Source of the DNA: a virus
Virus record (IMG/VR): IMGVR_UViG_3300020188_000003
Span: 1 to 37,712 of that record
DNA length: 37,712 nucleotides
Direction: 5' to 3' (one strand)
This document shows, in pieces, positions 1 through 8,382 of this stretch; positions within the stretch are counted from its first letter, which is position 1, and every line of letters begins with the position of its first letter. The position numbers and the translations under genes are program-made. The notes under the pieces were generated by a model. It worked only from the letters and a program-made list of their open reading frames with translations, was not told where the DNA came from and did not search any database.

Positions 1-127
1 AGCACGCCACCAGGCTTCAGACCATCAAGACTCTTGGCAAAGAAGTAATTGTGAATACTGAATTTGGATAAATCCTTACGCTTACCGTCATACAACTTCT
101 GGCTACCAAAGGGCGGATTGCCTATTG
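1..127. repeat. Terminal overlap, left copy
   Basis: These 127 bases are identical to positions 37586-37712. An exact 127-base match at both ends is the usual signature of a circular contig produced with a 127-base k-mer, so the unit genome is most likely 37,585 bp and circular or circularly permuted. Both copies lie inside the methylase domain of the giant gene, and joining them keeps its reading frame, which argues against a packaged terminal repeat. Confidence 0.93.
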
Positions 128-3100
128 CCAGGTCGAAATAACCGTCTGGCATAGTGAAGTCCTGGAATCCCATTGGTGTTTTAATGCTCGCACCAGGGTA
201 AAGGTGTAAGGCAATGCCTCCGGTAATGTGATCAAGCTCTACGCCGGTGATCTGACTCTTACCGCGCACGCCTGCCGGCATCATCCCTAAGAAATTACCA
301 GTACCAACTGAAGGCTCAAGCACGCGCCCACCAGAAAAACCCATCTCCTTCACCGCCTTCCAGATTGAAGTAACAATCTCCTGGCTTGTGTAGTGGGCAT
401 CCTGCGTGCTTCTGCGCGCTGCGTCATACTCAGCATCGGTAAGCAACTCTTTAAGCTGTGCCGCCTCTTTTTCCCATCCTTTTGATACCTTGCCAGCATC
501 ACCATAAAACGCTTGAGGAATGCCACCCCAACCAACGTAACGCGCAAGCGCTTGCTGTTCTTCTGGCGTAGCCTGGCGGCCTTCAGACTCAAGCGACTTC
601 AGGATCTTGATAGCTTCCAGATTATTCTTGAATTTGGTTTTCTGGCCACCCTCACCGATACCCATATCAGGCGTGATAGTGAACATCTTAGCCGGTCGCT
701 GCTCTGCACTTGTGGCCTTTTGAGTTGTATCACCCTCAGGTGTCGGCGCTTCTTCTGCTGCTTTTTCTTCAGCCTGAATTAGCTCTGCATCCCCTCTTGA
801 TACTGGTCGGCCTGCATTGCCCGGCTTTTCATCTGTAACGCTTCCTGGTACATCGGTGCCGCGCTGCTCGCCTTGTCCGGTTCGCTCTGCTCCGCTGGTG
901 GAAACAGGTGGTTCTCCCTGACCATCTGAAACGCCTCGTCCGGTTGATAGCCCTGGTTCTCCAGCTCGCTCACTTCCGCCAGTGTCTGCTCTGCCGCCTG
1001 CTTCAACGCCAGTTCCAGTGTCCCCTGCTTTTTCAGTGCTTGGTACTTGCTCGGCTGGAACTCCTGCCAGTGTTTCTTGGCCTGGCTGATCCAATTCTGT
1101 AGGTTCATTGGTTTGCTCCTGTGCTTGCTCTGGTTGCCAGGCTGCTTGTAAATCGGTGAGTAGCTTTTGCTTTTGCGACTCTGGTAAATCAGATCGTTCA
1201 ATGGCTCGCTGAACGGCCACGCCCTTTGATTGTCTGTTCTCTGCGCCTGGCTCACTGGCAACATTGTTAATACGCCCTTCAATATCTCTGCGCACTTGTC
1301 GCTGCCCTGGCGTCAAAGTGGCATAGTCAATTAAACCGGTTAACGCTTCTGCGTCATTCCACACTTGGCGAGCCGCATCACTATCAAGCTTGCCAGCCTG
1401 GCGTAACTTGTTAGCGTAATCTCTCGCCTTCATTAAATCGTTTCGCCAATCAGCTTTAGGCGTCAGTGCATCGTCAACTCGCTCGGCGGTATCTGCCACA
1501 GGAATATCCTCTGCGCTACGCTTTCCAGGCTCTGAGGCAATATCACTAGGCTGTTTCTGCTGTGCTGGTTCAGGTACTCGTCCAGGCTCCTGGCTTCGCT
1601 GCTGCTGATCACCTTGTCGTTCAACGCCTGCTGTATCCACTCTTGCATTTTCTTCACCACGCTTCTGGTTGTACTCCTGAATGCGGTTATCTCGAATGAA
1701 AACGCCCCCATCCTTTTTGAAAGCATAGGGGTCAATTTCTTTGGCCTGGTCCAATGTCATTTCACGATCAATGACGCCGGTTAGTTCCTTTCCTCGCTTG
1801 GTTGTGTGCTGAACTCTCTCAGCGCCTTCACCATAGACTGGCGCCGCATCAGCTGGTTGTGCTTCATCTTGAGCTTGTTCTTCAATTGGCGCTTCTTGCT
1901 TGGGCTCATCCTTAACTTGCTCCTTGGTCTGTTCTTCAACAACCACTTCCTGAGTAGGAACTTCAAGCGGTACATCAACATTCTCAGTCATTGCTGCCTG
2001 CTTTGGCGCGTAATCAACTACTGGCGCCGGTTTAACTCCGCGCTGTTCAAGCTTCTCTGCAACAAGCTCTGCCATGCTTTTTCGCTGCACTGGCTGCTGC
2101 TGTTGCTGAGCATTTGCAGGATCAAAGGCTTGTGCTGCCGCCTGCTCTGCTGGTGCAAACTGAGTTGCATCAACAATTTGGTTAAGAACCTCACCAAGTC
2201 GGCGCTCTTTGCTTTTTGATACATCAACACCGGATTTTACTACGGCCCCAGCACCACCCATCAAACCAGTAACGATGGTTGTTGGAACTACCTGTTTACG
2301 GAAAGCATCACCAACACTAAGCTCCTCATTGGTCATTCCGGCTTCGAGTTCAGCGCGATTCTGGCCGACTGCGGTAGCTGTTTCGGTCACATTCTCAGTG
2401 CCAAGTGTTGTCGCGGCGCGCTTAGTAATCTCCATGAGCTTTTGTTTGCCCATGCCTTTGAGTGGCGCAGTGAAAGCGCGTAAAAATACAAGGTTTCCAA
2501 CGGCTTCTGGTATCGCTTCCCATGCGCCATACTTTGTCGCGGCAGCGTCGAACTCAGCGTAAGCTTTATCCCATTCTTCTTGGGTAAGCTCACGCCCATA
2601 AATTTCTTTGGCTTTTTGGTTTAACCCTTCTTGGACGCGGCTCAAGAACTCATCACGGCTACCACGATAAGCAACAGTCCCGGCTGTTGTACCTGCCGCC
2701 ATACCTGTAGCGATTGGATTTTTGGTAACTAAACCAGTTAAGGCTCCAGCCGTAATAGCTGATGTCATTGTGCTAAGGCTGTATCCGAGAGACTTACCTA
2801 TTCCGTAGAAAGAGTCATAGTTGGGGTCTGGGTTTTCTGGCGGCTCCGGCTCAGTGTAATCAATAGCGCGGTCTAGCCATGTTTTATCCGCCGTTTCATC
2901 TCCACCACGAATGGAACGCATAACGGTATTGGCTGCGCCAGGTATGAGATCAGGCAACTCCTTGATCGTAATATCGGTGGCCTCTGCAAGCGCCTGTATG
3001 GTTGGCCTGCCTTCAGGGTTAAATACAGGGCGACTACCGCCAACGCTCTTGTAAACCTCATCGACTGACACCCCTTTCTCTTTGGCTATCTGGCGAGCCT

Positions 3101-3422
3101 GATACTCAATCCATGCGGCATCTTTGTTGGCTGGAATAATGCCTTTGATCTTGTCCCACAAGGTAGGCTCATAAGCCACCATCTGAGGACCTTCTGGCAC
3201 ATTGCGCGCAGCGCCGGTAAACCCATCTATTTCTGGCTCACCAAAAGAAAGCGCATTCGATACGCGCTGCATGATTCCTGGTTGTTCTGGCTCTGTCTTC
3301 GGTCCGTAAAGCTCATTGTGCCAGGCGGCCAACTCCTTGGCGCCCTGGGTATCCCCTGAAAGGTGTGCTTTCTCAAGTGCTGTTAGCAACTGGTCCTTTG
3401 TAGGTTGTTGGTTCTCTGCCAT
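1..3422 (-). CDS. Giant polyvalent virion protein, N-terminal part (N6-adenine methylase; continues across contig ends)
   Basis: First 1,140 codons of a 3,683-aa protein that continues at 37585 and stops at 29956; both pieces are in the same frame once the 127-base overlap is removed. The ATG at 3422 follows GAGG by 5 nt and lies 8 nt after the preceding stop. Residues 1-200 are helical, and about 211-253 are Gly/Ala-rich and hydrophobic, possibly membrane-interacting. Residues about 430-960 are mostly a Q/E/P/G-rich disordered linker with some helical islands. The methylase follows: a YVGWGG motif, SAM-binding LEPSVGTGNF at 1035-1044 and catalytic NPPF at 1102-1105. This is the family of phage and plasmid methylase-helicase polyvalent proteins (DarB-like). 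Such proteins are thought to be packaged and injected to protect incoming DNA from restriction. Position after the ejection genes fits that role. The linker also holds two nested genes in another frame. Confidence 0.9.
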   Translation of the reverse strand, partial: MAENQQPTKDQLLTALEKAHLSGDTQGAKELAAWHNELYGPKTEPEQPGIMQRVSNALSFGEPEIDGFTGAARNVPEGPQMVAYEPTLWDKIKGIIPANKDAAWIEYQARQIAKEKGVSVDEVYKSVGGSRPVFNPEGRPTIQALAEATDITIKELPDLIPGAANTVMRSIRGGDETADKTWLDRAIDYTEPEPPENPDPNYDSFYGIGKSLGYSLSTMTSAITAGALTGLVTKNPIATGMAAGTTAGTVAYRGSRDEFLSRVQEGLNQKAKEIYGRELTQEEWDKAYAEFDAAATKYGAWEAIPEAVGNLVFLRAFTAPLKGMGKQKLMEITKRAATTLGTENVTETATAVGQNRAELEAGMTNEELSVGDAFRKQVVPTTIVTGLMGGAGAVVKSGVDVSKSKERRLGEVLNQIVDATQFAPAEQAAAQAFDPANAQQQQQPVQRKSMAELVAEKLEQRGVKPAPVVDYAPKQAAMTENVDVPLEVPTQEVVVEEQTKEQVKDEPKQEAPIEEQAQDEAQPADAAPVYGEGAERVQHTTKRGKELTGVIDREMTLDQAKEIDPYAFKKDGGVFIRDNRIQEYNQKRGEENARVDTAGVERQGDQQQRSQEPGRVPEPAQQKQPSDIASEPGKRSAEDIPVADTAERVDDALTPKADWRNDLMKARDYANKLRQAGKLDSDAARQVWNDAEALTGLIDYATLTPGQRQVRRDIEGRINNVASEPGAENRQSKGVAVQRAIERSDLPESQKQKLLTDLQAAWQPEQAQEQTNEPTELDQPGQETLAGVPAEQVPSTEKAGDTGTGVEAGGRADTGGSERAGEPGLSTGRGVSDGQGEPPVSTSGAERTGQGEQRGTDVPGSVTDEKPGNAGRPVSRGDAELIQAEEKAAEEAPTPEGDTTQKATSAEQRPAKMFTITPDMGIGEGGQKTKFKNNLEAIKILKSLESEGRQATPEEQQALARYVGWGGIPQAFYGDAGKVSKGWEKEAAQLKELLTDAEYDAARRSTQDAHYTSQEIVTSIWKAVKEMGFSGGRVLEPSVGTGNFLGMMPAGVRGKSQITGVELDHITGGIALHLYPGASIKTPMGFQDFTMPDGYFDLAIGNPPFGSQKLYDGKRKDLSKFSIHNYFFAKSLDGLKPGGV
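779..1108 (-). CDS. Nested gene in +1 frame of giant gene, 109 aa, conserved-looking helical protein
   Basis: This gene of 109 aa is read on the same strand as the giant gene but one base out of phase. The ATG at 1108 is preceded by AGGAG with 7 nt spacing, as good as any ribosome site in this genome. Codon use is strongly gene-like (mostly CTG, CAG, GAG, GCG). The product begins MNLQNWISQAKKHWQEFQPS, is helical, and has a run ending MVRENHLFPP. I recall similar small phage proteins with a Trp-rich start and an E-x-Y/H-LFPP ending, but could not check. The giant protein in the same bases is Gly/Thr/Ser/Glu-rich and disordered, so this gene appears to be the ordered product. The longer open frame back to 1282 lacks gene-like composition, so I chose 1108. 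Function unknown. Confidence 0.8.
   Translation of the reverse strand: MNLQNWISQAKKHWQEFQPSKYQALKKQGTLELALKQAAEQTLAEVSELENQGYQPDEAFQMVRENHLFPPAEQSEPDKASSAAPMYQEALQMKSRAMQADQYQEGMQS
1463..1648 (-). CDS. Nested gene in +1 frame of giant gene, 61 aa
   Basis: A 61-aa product starting MQEWIQQALNDKVISSSEAR and ending LWQIPPSELTMH, in the same +1 frame as the nested gene at 779-1108. The ATG at 1648 follows GGTGA with 5 nt spacing, a good though not perfect ribosome site; the open frame extends upstream to 1735 without gene-like composition. Its codons favour CTG, CAG and AGC, and the product looks like a compact helical protein, while the giant protein here is a Q/E/R-rich low-complexity stretch. 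The short form and the Trp-rich C-terminal end recall small uncharacterised phage proteins, but no function can be assigned. It may be co-translated with, or independent of, the giant gene. Confidence 0.65.
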   Translation of the reverse strand: MQEWIQQALNDKVISSSEARSLDEYLNQHSRNSLVILPQSLESVAQRIFLWQIPPSELTMH

Positions 3423-3429
3423 CCCCGCC

Positions 3430-4317
3430 TCACTGTGAATACATTTCAAGTAATTTGTTGCGGTCTATATTACCACTTTGCCCCAAATCTTGAACCTGAA
3501 TACCAAGCTTTCTCGCTGCTTGTGTTACAGCTTGCGAGCGAGTAACGCCACCTTGGCTATAAATCTTAGCCGCTTCAGTTGCAATAGACTGGACCTTGCC
3601 GCGTGTGGCCGGGTCAAGGTTTTGAAGGTTGCCTTGCTGGTCAAACAAACCACCAAGCAACTCGCCAGCCTGGCGATACATCAATGACTCATCAGCTGAC
3701 TTTAAGCCACCATCGCCACTCGCACGCGTTAATGCGTTCTGCCGGCTTGTCTGACGGTCAAGCTCTTGGCTACTTGTTGTGCGCTCGATAACTCGGCCAT
3801 CCTTATACAAGCGGTCCTCTGTGCCAAACGTCATGCGTTCAGGGTTCTGTAGCAACTCATCAACTTGGCGAGCTCTGGCAAGCTGCATTTGAAGGAAGTT
3901 AGGATCGTATTGCTCAGGCATTTTTGCTGCGAGCTCTGGGGATACACTTTGGCGCGCAAGCTGATAAGCCTGCTCAGGGTTTTCAGACTGAAGAACATAG
4001 GCTGACATTTTGCCAACTGCATCAATATTTTCTTGCGTTTGCTGGCGCTGGCGATCATCCATCTTGCTCAATGAGTCAAGCATCTTCTTAGCTTCTTCAG
4101 GGTCAAAAGCGTTTAACTCTTGCATGGCTTGTTGATCGCCAGCTGAAGCCTTTGAGCGCAATTCAGAAAGAGCGTTACCACGCTGCCGCGCTGCATCACG
4201 ATCTTCCTTCTTCCAGTCCATCATCAACGCGTTGCTCTCGCGTGACTGACGCGCACCTTTCACGGCCTCAACGGTTCGGTAAACCTGGCCTAAGTCAATT
4301 CCAAAAGCATTAGCCAT
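3430..4317 (-). CDS. Probable internal virion / DNA ejection protein, 295 aa
   Basis: Acidic-basic, Gln-rich, almost wholly helical protein (MANAFGIDLGQVYRTVEAVK at its start) with no signal peptide or catalytic motif. It lies between the gp7-like ejection protein (3 nt upstream) and the giant virion protein (8 nt downstream), which in P22-like and Bcep22-like podoviruses is the place for proteins carried in the head and ejected with the DNA. The ribosome site is formed by the last G-rich codons of the upstream gene. Membership of an ejection complex is inferred from position and composition; I do not recognise a specific family. Confidence 0.7.
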   Translation of the reverse strand: MANAFGIDLGQVYRTVEAVKGARQSRESNALMMDWKKEDRDAARQRGNALSELRSKASAGDQQAMQELNAFDPEEAKKMLDSLSKMDDRQRQQTQENIDAVGKMSAYVLQSENPEQAYQLARQSVSPELAAKMPEQYDPNFLQMQLARARQVDELLQNPERMTFGTEDRLYKDGRVIERTTSSQELDRQTSRQNALTRASGDGGLKSADESLMYRQAGELLGGLFDQQGNLQNLDPATRGKVQSIATEAAKIYSQGGVTRSQAVTQAARKLGIQVQDLGQSGNIDRNKLLEMYSQ

Positions 4318-4319
4318 GG

Positions 4320-5009
4320 TTAGCCCCCCTGCATCATGTTGTACATTAGGTAGTTTTGCATACCTTGGTTTGCTGCCTGGGCGTAACCTTGATAAGCGCT
4401 TGCCCTGGCGTTGCCCTGATTTATTGCGTTCTGAGCTAACGCATTGCCTGTGGCTAACGTGCTCTGCGTTACATTGCTTGCCATATTCTGCCTTGCATTT
4501 GCATCTGCCTGGTTAGCCACCTGGCCGACATTAGATAACGAAGCAAGCTGATTAAAGTTCATGGCCTTAGCACCTGCATTCCTTGCGTATGCGTTGGCAT
4601 ATTCGTTACTTGCAAAGTTCTGACCATACCTCGTTACCGCTCTATCCTGAGCGCCAGACATAAGCCTACCTCTCGCCGCTGCACTTGCATCAAGAGCATT
4701 AACGCCCTCTTGCATCCTGAATTGGTATCCAGGATCAGCTTCAAACTTGAAATTGCTTGGATCGAATCGACCTGAAGCAATGCCTGCCTGAAGCTCACCT
4801 AATGCTTGCGTGCCAATCTCACGCCATGGAGCATTATCTTCACGCTGCTGGTCAAACACTTCTCGCTGAAACTCGATAGTTTCGCGGTTAGCCTGGACTT
4901 GGGCATCACTGGCTTTTTGTGAAGCTTTTGACTGTGCCTTGCTTGACTTGTTTGCTGAGTATGCGCCAACAACGGCGCTACCAACTACTGCTGCTGCAAC
5001 AACTGACAT
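4320..5009 (-). CDS. P22 gp7-like DNA transfer (ejection) protein, 229 aa
   Basis: The product begins with a short hydrophobic Ala/Val segment (residues 4-18), then a helical region, then the ADPGYQFRMQEG signature near residue 90 followed by an AAARGRLMSG motif. This combination is characteristic of podophage DNA transfer or injection proteins of the P22 gp7 type. The C-terminal 80 residues are Asn/Gln/Ala-rich and low in complexity. Such proteins leave the virion with the DNA and help to form the channel across the cell envelope. Start: AGGAGA 7 nt upstream, inside the end of the preceding gene (25 nt overlap), suggesting translational coupling. Confidence 0.85.
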   Translation of the reverse strand: MSVVAAAVVGSAVVGAYSANKSSKAQSKASQKASDAQVQANRETIEFQREVFDQQREDNAPWREIGTQALGELQAGIASGRFDPSNFKFEADPGYQFRMQEGVNALDASAAARGRLMSGAQDRAVTRYGQNFASNEYANAYARNAGAKAMNFNQLASLSNVGQVANQADANARQNMASNVTQSTLATGNALAQNAINQGNARASAYQGYAQAANQGMQNYLMYNMMQGG

Positions 5010-5479
5010 GGCTCATTCTCCTGTTCGTTTGGTAGCGCTGCACGCTCGCCGGGCGGTAACTCCCGGAATTGCGCCATGCTGAATACCGTTAAAATATCTT
5101 CAATGCCTTCAGGACTTGTGGCATCTGTCTTGTGCACAGTGATCCAGTGCGTATCTTCGTGAGCATATCCTGCACGCTTCCTTCCTGGCACACCTTCCAT
5201 GATGTTTACGCCGGTCAATCGCTTAACACCATCAGGCGTTGCAACTGTAATGTCACCACTCAGCATAATGTCCACATAACCAAACTTGTGGACTCGCCCA
5301 GTAAGTAGCGTGCCCTTTGGAATAGTGAGCTCACGCGCATACATTCCATTCACAAAACGGTGCTCTACTGGCATTTCAACCTGCTCATGATCGAGCATGA
5401 TTTCTTCCATGGCCTCAATTTTTTCATTAACCTGCTCAGCTAAAAGCTGGTGGACCTGCGCCGGTGTTAAATCATCCAT
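4985..5479 (-). CDS. Conserved structural-region protein with cupin-like core, 164 aa
   Basis: N-terminal 45 residues are helical and acidic; residues about 50-130 alternate short beta strands with glycines (LTIPKGTLLTGRVHKFGYVD, then GVNIMEGVPGRKRAGYA), a pattern typical of a cupin or double-stranded beta-helix barrel with a histidine near residue 113. It lies within the virion block between a small beta-rich protein and the gp7-like protein, overlapping the former by one base (TAATG) and the latter by 25. It could be a decoration or assembly protein. The fold is inferred from pattern only. Confidence 0.7.
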   Translation of the reverse strand: MDDLTPAQVHQLLAEQVNEKIEAMEEIMLDHEQVEMPVEHRFVNGMYARELTIPKGTLLTGRVHKFGYVDIMLSGDITVATPDGVKRLTGVNIMEGVPGRKRAGYAHEDTHWITVHKTDATSPEGIEDILTVFSMAQFRELPPGERAALPNEQENEPCQLLQQQ

Positions 5480-5823
5480 TAAAACACCTCTACGCCAGAT
5501 CCCATTACAACAATGTCAGTGCTTGCAGCTGTTCCGGTTTTGCAATGAATGGCATCGCCAGGCTTCATAATCTGTCCTTCAAGCTGGTAAGCTGGCCATG
5601 CCTCATTTGCATCAATAAGTTTGGCGCTTACAACCTTGTTTGCGTTAGTTGCAGAATCTCCCGCTGGAACAATATGGACGTCTATTGCCTCAGCATCTGC
5701 GCCATGGTTTGTGAACGTAAGCTTGCTAATGATTGTTTTCTTGCTTGCCGGGCTGGCATAGTAAGAAGTCAAGGTATCGCTGATAGCTTGAGGCTCAATA
5801 ATTTGTACTGGTACGGCTTGCAT
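5479..5823 (-). CDS. Small beta-rich phage protein, 114 aa
   Basis: A 114-aa product with the layout of a single beta-sandwich: it opens with an IIEPQAISDTLTSYYASPAS segment and continues with LTFTNHGADAEAIDVHIVPA and a Gly/Val-rich end. Proteins of this shape are common between head-completion and fibre or ejection genes in tailed phages and are usually left unnamed; a decoration or host-surface role is possible. Start: TTAGGAGA with 7 nt spacing. Its stop overlaps the next start as TAATG. Confidence 0.75.
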   Translation of the reverse strand: MQAVPVQIIEPQAISDTLTSYYASPASKKTIISKLTFTNHGADAEAIDVHIVPAGDSATNANKVVSAKLIDANEAWPAYQLEGQIMKPGDAIHCKTGTAASTDIVVMGSGVEVF

Positions 5824-5832
5824 ATTAATCTC

Positions 5833-6306
5833 CTAAATTCCTGAATAACTTTTTGTGCCAACAAAGGCCATAGATGAGACCATGGCCTTTACCGACTCAA
5901 TCTCTTTTTTTAGTTCGGCTATTTCACTGCTATGCGATCTATTCATAGAGTTAACCATAACGCCAACCGATAATATTGCCTCAAGCAACTGTTGAGTGTT
6001 ATCTGATTTAGATTGCATAGCAATAACCATTGCATTACCAATCACGTCATTTAGTTGTTGATGACCTAAGCTGCTACCAATGTTAAAAACTTGCTCTCCT
6101 GGACCGTCTTGTTGAACAGGCTTGACTGAAGGCTGCGACTTTAATCCAGTCATAAGCTTTACTATAAAATCACTTGCATCATCATTGCCGCCAGACCGCT
6201 CCCACAATCTATGAAGAAAGTCGGAAAGAGCCCTTGTTGGATAGCCCGTTCTTGGGTCAACAACTTGCACCGCCAATGGTGGCGGATCTACTTTAATTCC
6301 TGCCAC
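5833..6306 (-). CDS. Uncharacterised virion-region protein with C-terminal coiled coil, 157 aa
   Basis: I place the start at the GTG at 6306, because GGAGG lies 6 nt before it; the longer TTG start at 6321 would put that ribosome site inside the gene. The N-terminal part contains a conserved-looking segment (DPRTGYPTRALSDFLHRLWE) often seen in podophage proteins next to the P22 gp10-like gene. The C-terminal 40 residues form a probable coiled coil (ELKKEIESVKAMVSSM). It overlaps the gp10-like gene by 14 nt. A role in tail or head assembly is inferred from position only. Confidence 0.7.
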   Translation of the reverse strand: MAGIKVDPPPLAVQVVDPRTGYPTRALSDFLHRLWERSGGNDDASDFIVKLMTGLKSQPSVKPVQQDGPGEQVFNIGSSLGHQQLNDVIGNAMVIAMQSKSDNTQQLLEAILSVGVMVNSMNRSHSSEIAELKKEIESVKAMVSSMAFVGTKSYSGI

Positions 6307-7681
6307 CTTTAACCTCCGCAAAAGCTGAAATCATTACAACTGGAACCGGATCAGACACAACAACTCTAAGCTGTCTTTGCCTGAACATTCCCAATCGGTT
6401 CCACTTGACTCTAGTGAGATAATTACCAATCTTCCCAATATCTGCAAAGTATTCATTGCTCCATGTTTTACCACCATCATCGGACCAAGAAAGCATTGCT
6501 TGCGGGTTACTTCCATAACCATCAACAATTCCAACGCCAGACTCCATATCTATTTCAAAACTGCTCATTGAAACCCTGCTTCTTCCTGCGTGAACTTGTG
6601 GAGTAACAAGCTCCCTTCTTATTGGGTCCCCATGATCGCTGTAAGAGCTCATATCTAGCATATAGATAATGTTGTTTTGAAAATCACCAACCAAGTGTCT
6701 GTCGTAGCACCTTGCGTAACAGTTTGAATGATGCCTACCCCACTCGATATGCGATCTTTCATGCCACATTCCGGTAGATACGTCATAGCACCATGTTAAG
6801 TTTTGAGAAGGAAACGTGACCACATAAAATAAATGGCCTTCCTCAGTGTAAGTGTAGGAAAATGAATCAGATATTTTTCCATTTTCAATGCTAAACTCAA
6901 CGGCGTGCGTGCTTATTCTTTGAGGTATATATCCATTAGCACGATATACAACACCATCCTCACCAAGCCAGAACACACTATTATCAATCTTTGTTGCGCT
7001 ATGAGGCGCCGCTATCCCTTTCTCTACAAAAGCGCCCTGCATTCTTTCAAATGGAAAATCTGGATCGCCGCTGTTGTACCAAACCTCTACACTGTGCTCA
7101 CCAAACAACCACAACTCTCTGTGGTCTGATAGGACAGCAAGCGTATCATCTGGCGCCCCCTCAGCGCTTGCATAATCAAGCGGGTCAAAATTAACAGACA
7201 AAAGCTCGCTTAAAAAAAACTGACCTGTATTTGCACGATTAAAAATGAAATACCCATCCTGGTATGCAACTGTGTTTGCTGGATACCAGCCATCACCAGA
7301 AAGCTCAGCAAGCCCACCTTCCGTACTGTATGAATAACCTTTGTTGCCATCAACAAATACCAATATCGCACCATTATCAGAAGCGCTAACCCTGCCAGAA
7401 AGGAACACATCACCTATCTCTGACACCCCACCGAACTTATCAACCTTGTATAGCTTTGTTGGCGTCATGGCATAAAGCCTGTTATCCATAACATGAAGGC
7501 ATAACACCGGACCGGTAGGAAGCTCTGTGAATTTCGCGGTACCTGGCGTTCCGTATATTGCAACCGGCGACTTGCTATCTGGAGGCATAGACTCAGCGTA
7601 AAGATTCACAAGCCTTGAGCCATTAACCGCCTGGCTCCTGCCTTTATTTGTTCCGATCGCTAGTTGAACTGGTATTTTCAT
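6293..7681 (-). CDS. P22 gp10-like packaged-DNA stabilisation protein, 462 aa
   Basis: The start of the product (IPVQLAIGTNKGRSQAVNGS, then RLVNLYAESMP) and the GTPGT motif near residue 46 are typical of the P22 gp10 family of head-completion proteins. The length is near the P22 value of about 472. In P22, gp10 adds to the gp4 ring below the portal and closes the DNA-filled head before the tailspike binds. The body is beta-rich with repeated Trp/Gly strands. It starts in an ATGA overlap with the gp4-like gene, with no strong ribosome site of its own, so translation is probably coupled to gp4. Confidence 0.9.
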   Translation of the reverse strand: MKIPVQLAIGTNKGRSQAVNGSRLVNLYAESMPPDSKSPVAIYGTPGTAKFTELPTGPVLCLHVMDNRLYAMTPTKLYKVDKFGGVSEIGDVFLSGRVSASDNGAILVFVDGNKGYSYSTEGGLAELSGDGWYPANTVAYQDGYFIFNRANTGQFFLSELLSVNFDPLDYASAEGAPDDTLAVLSDHRELWLFGEHSVEVWYNSGDPDFPFERMQGAFVEKGIAAPHSATKIDNSVFWLGEDGVVYRANGYIPQRISTHAVEFSIENGKISDSFSYTYTEEGHLFYVVTFPSQNLTWCYDVSTGMWHERSHIEWGRHHSNCYARCYDRHLVGDFQNNIIYMLDMSSYSDHGDPIRRELVTPQVHAGRSRVSMSSFEIDMESGVGIVDGYGSNPQAMLSWSDDGGKTWSNEYFADIGKIGNYLTRVKWNRLGMFRQRQLRVVVSDPVPVVMISAFAEVKGGRN

Positions 7682-8382
7682 AATGGACCATGGTTAATGT
7701 CATACCCATTCTTGCGTATCAATCCTGAGTCAACCTCAACCGTCCCCATGCGGGTTTTGCTGTTTGTCCGCTTCAGCACCATGATTGCTTGCCGAAAGCC
7801 TGCTGCAACTGCTGGCGTAACGTCAACGCCATACTCTGGAGCAAGCTCGATAGCCAATCCAAGGCGAATGGCCTTGTCATATCCTGGTGGAAACTGAACA
7901 GACTCAGTGAGTGCTGGTAACTCGGTGATAGGCTTTGTTGTGACCAACTTCAGTGTATCTCCAGCTGTGGGAATGCAACTGAACTCAAGGCGGCCAAGTG
8001 GGTATTCTGGTTCGTAGTAAACGTAGTCGGGTGTATTTACAACCGTATCCTTCAAGCTGATATTGGCCCAAAGGTTCAAGCTGGCAATACTTACCGGCAT
8101 CTCAAGATTACCGGCATCACGAATACGCACATTCTCAATGGTAGTGGGGCGAACAGTGTCAAAGTCTCCACCAGGACCAATGGTATAGGTTCGCTTGCTG
8201 CTCAGTGTGAATGACTCATGCGTCAATGCGGGAACAAGCAAGCCCTCATTACTCCAACTATCAAGCATCTGCTTTGCATATTGAAGTGCATCCTGTGCTT
8301 CAGAAGGCTTTGCCTGCTCCCCACTGGCAAGCACGCCGATAGTGCGCAAGGCACCATCAATCAGTTGCTTGGTCGTTGCCAT
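7678..8382 (-). CDS. P22 gp4-like head-to-tail adaptor, 234 aa
   Basis: Helical N-terminus with TTKQLIDGALRTIGVLASGE followed by an LDSWSNEGLLVPA segment, and a C-terminal half with the PPGYDKAIRLGLAIELAPEY motif. These are hallmarks of the P22 gp4 family, which forms the twelve-subunit adaptor ring under the portal. Length is somewhat more than the 166 aa of P22 gp4 because of a beta-rich insert between the two conserved parts. AGGAGA lies 8 nt before the ATG. It overlaps the upstream gene by 26 nt and the gp10-like gene by 4 nt, so these head-completion genes form a tight translational unit. Confidence 0.88.
   Translation of the reverse strand: MATTKQLIDGALRTIGVLASGEQAKPSEAQDALQYAKQMLDSWSNEGLLVPALTHESFTLSSKRTYTIGPGGDFDTVRPTTIENVRIRDAGNLEMPVSIASLNLWANISLKDTVVNTPDYVYYEPEYPLGRLEFSCIPTAGDTLKLVTTKPITELPALTESVQFPPGYDKAIRLGLAIELAPEYGVDVTPAVAAGFRQAIMVLKRTNSKTRMGTVEVDSGLIRKNGYDINHGPL

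Noticed and set aside
350-592. Minus-strand 80-codon open frame inside the methylase region
   Set aside because: Arg-rich product, no ribosome site, and the overlapping giant frame is highly ordered and conserved there.
1781-1981. Another +1-frame open stretch (66 codons) in the giant linker
   Set aside because: Its product is a Lys/Arg/Leu-rich run with no ribosome site at the start, the kind of sequence expected from reading an acidic linker out of frame.
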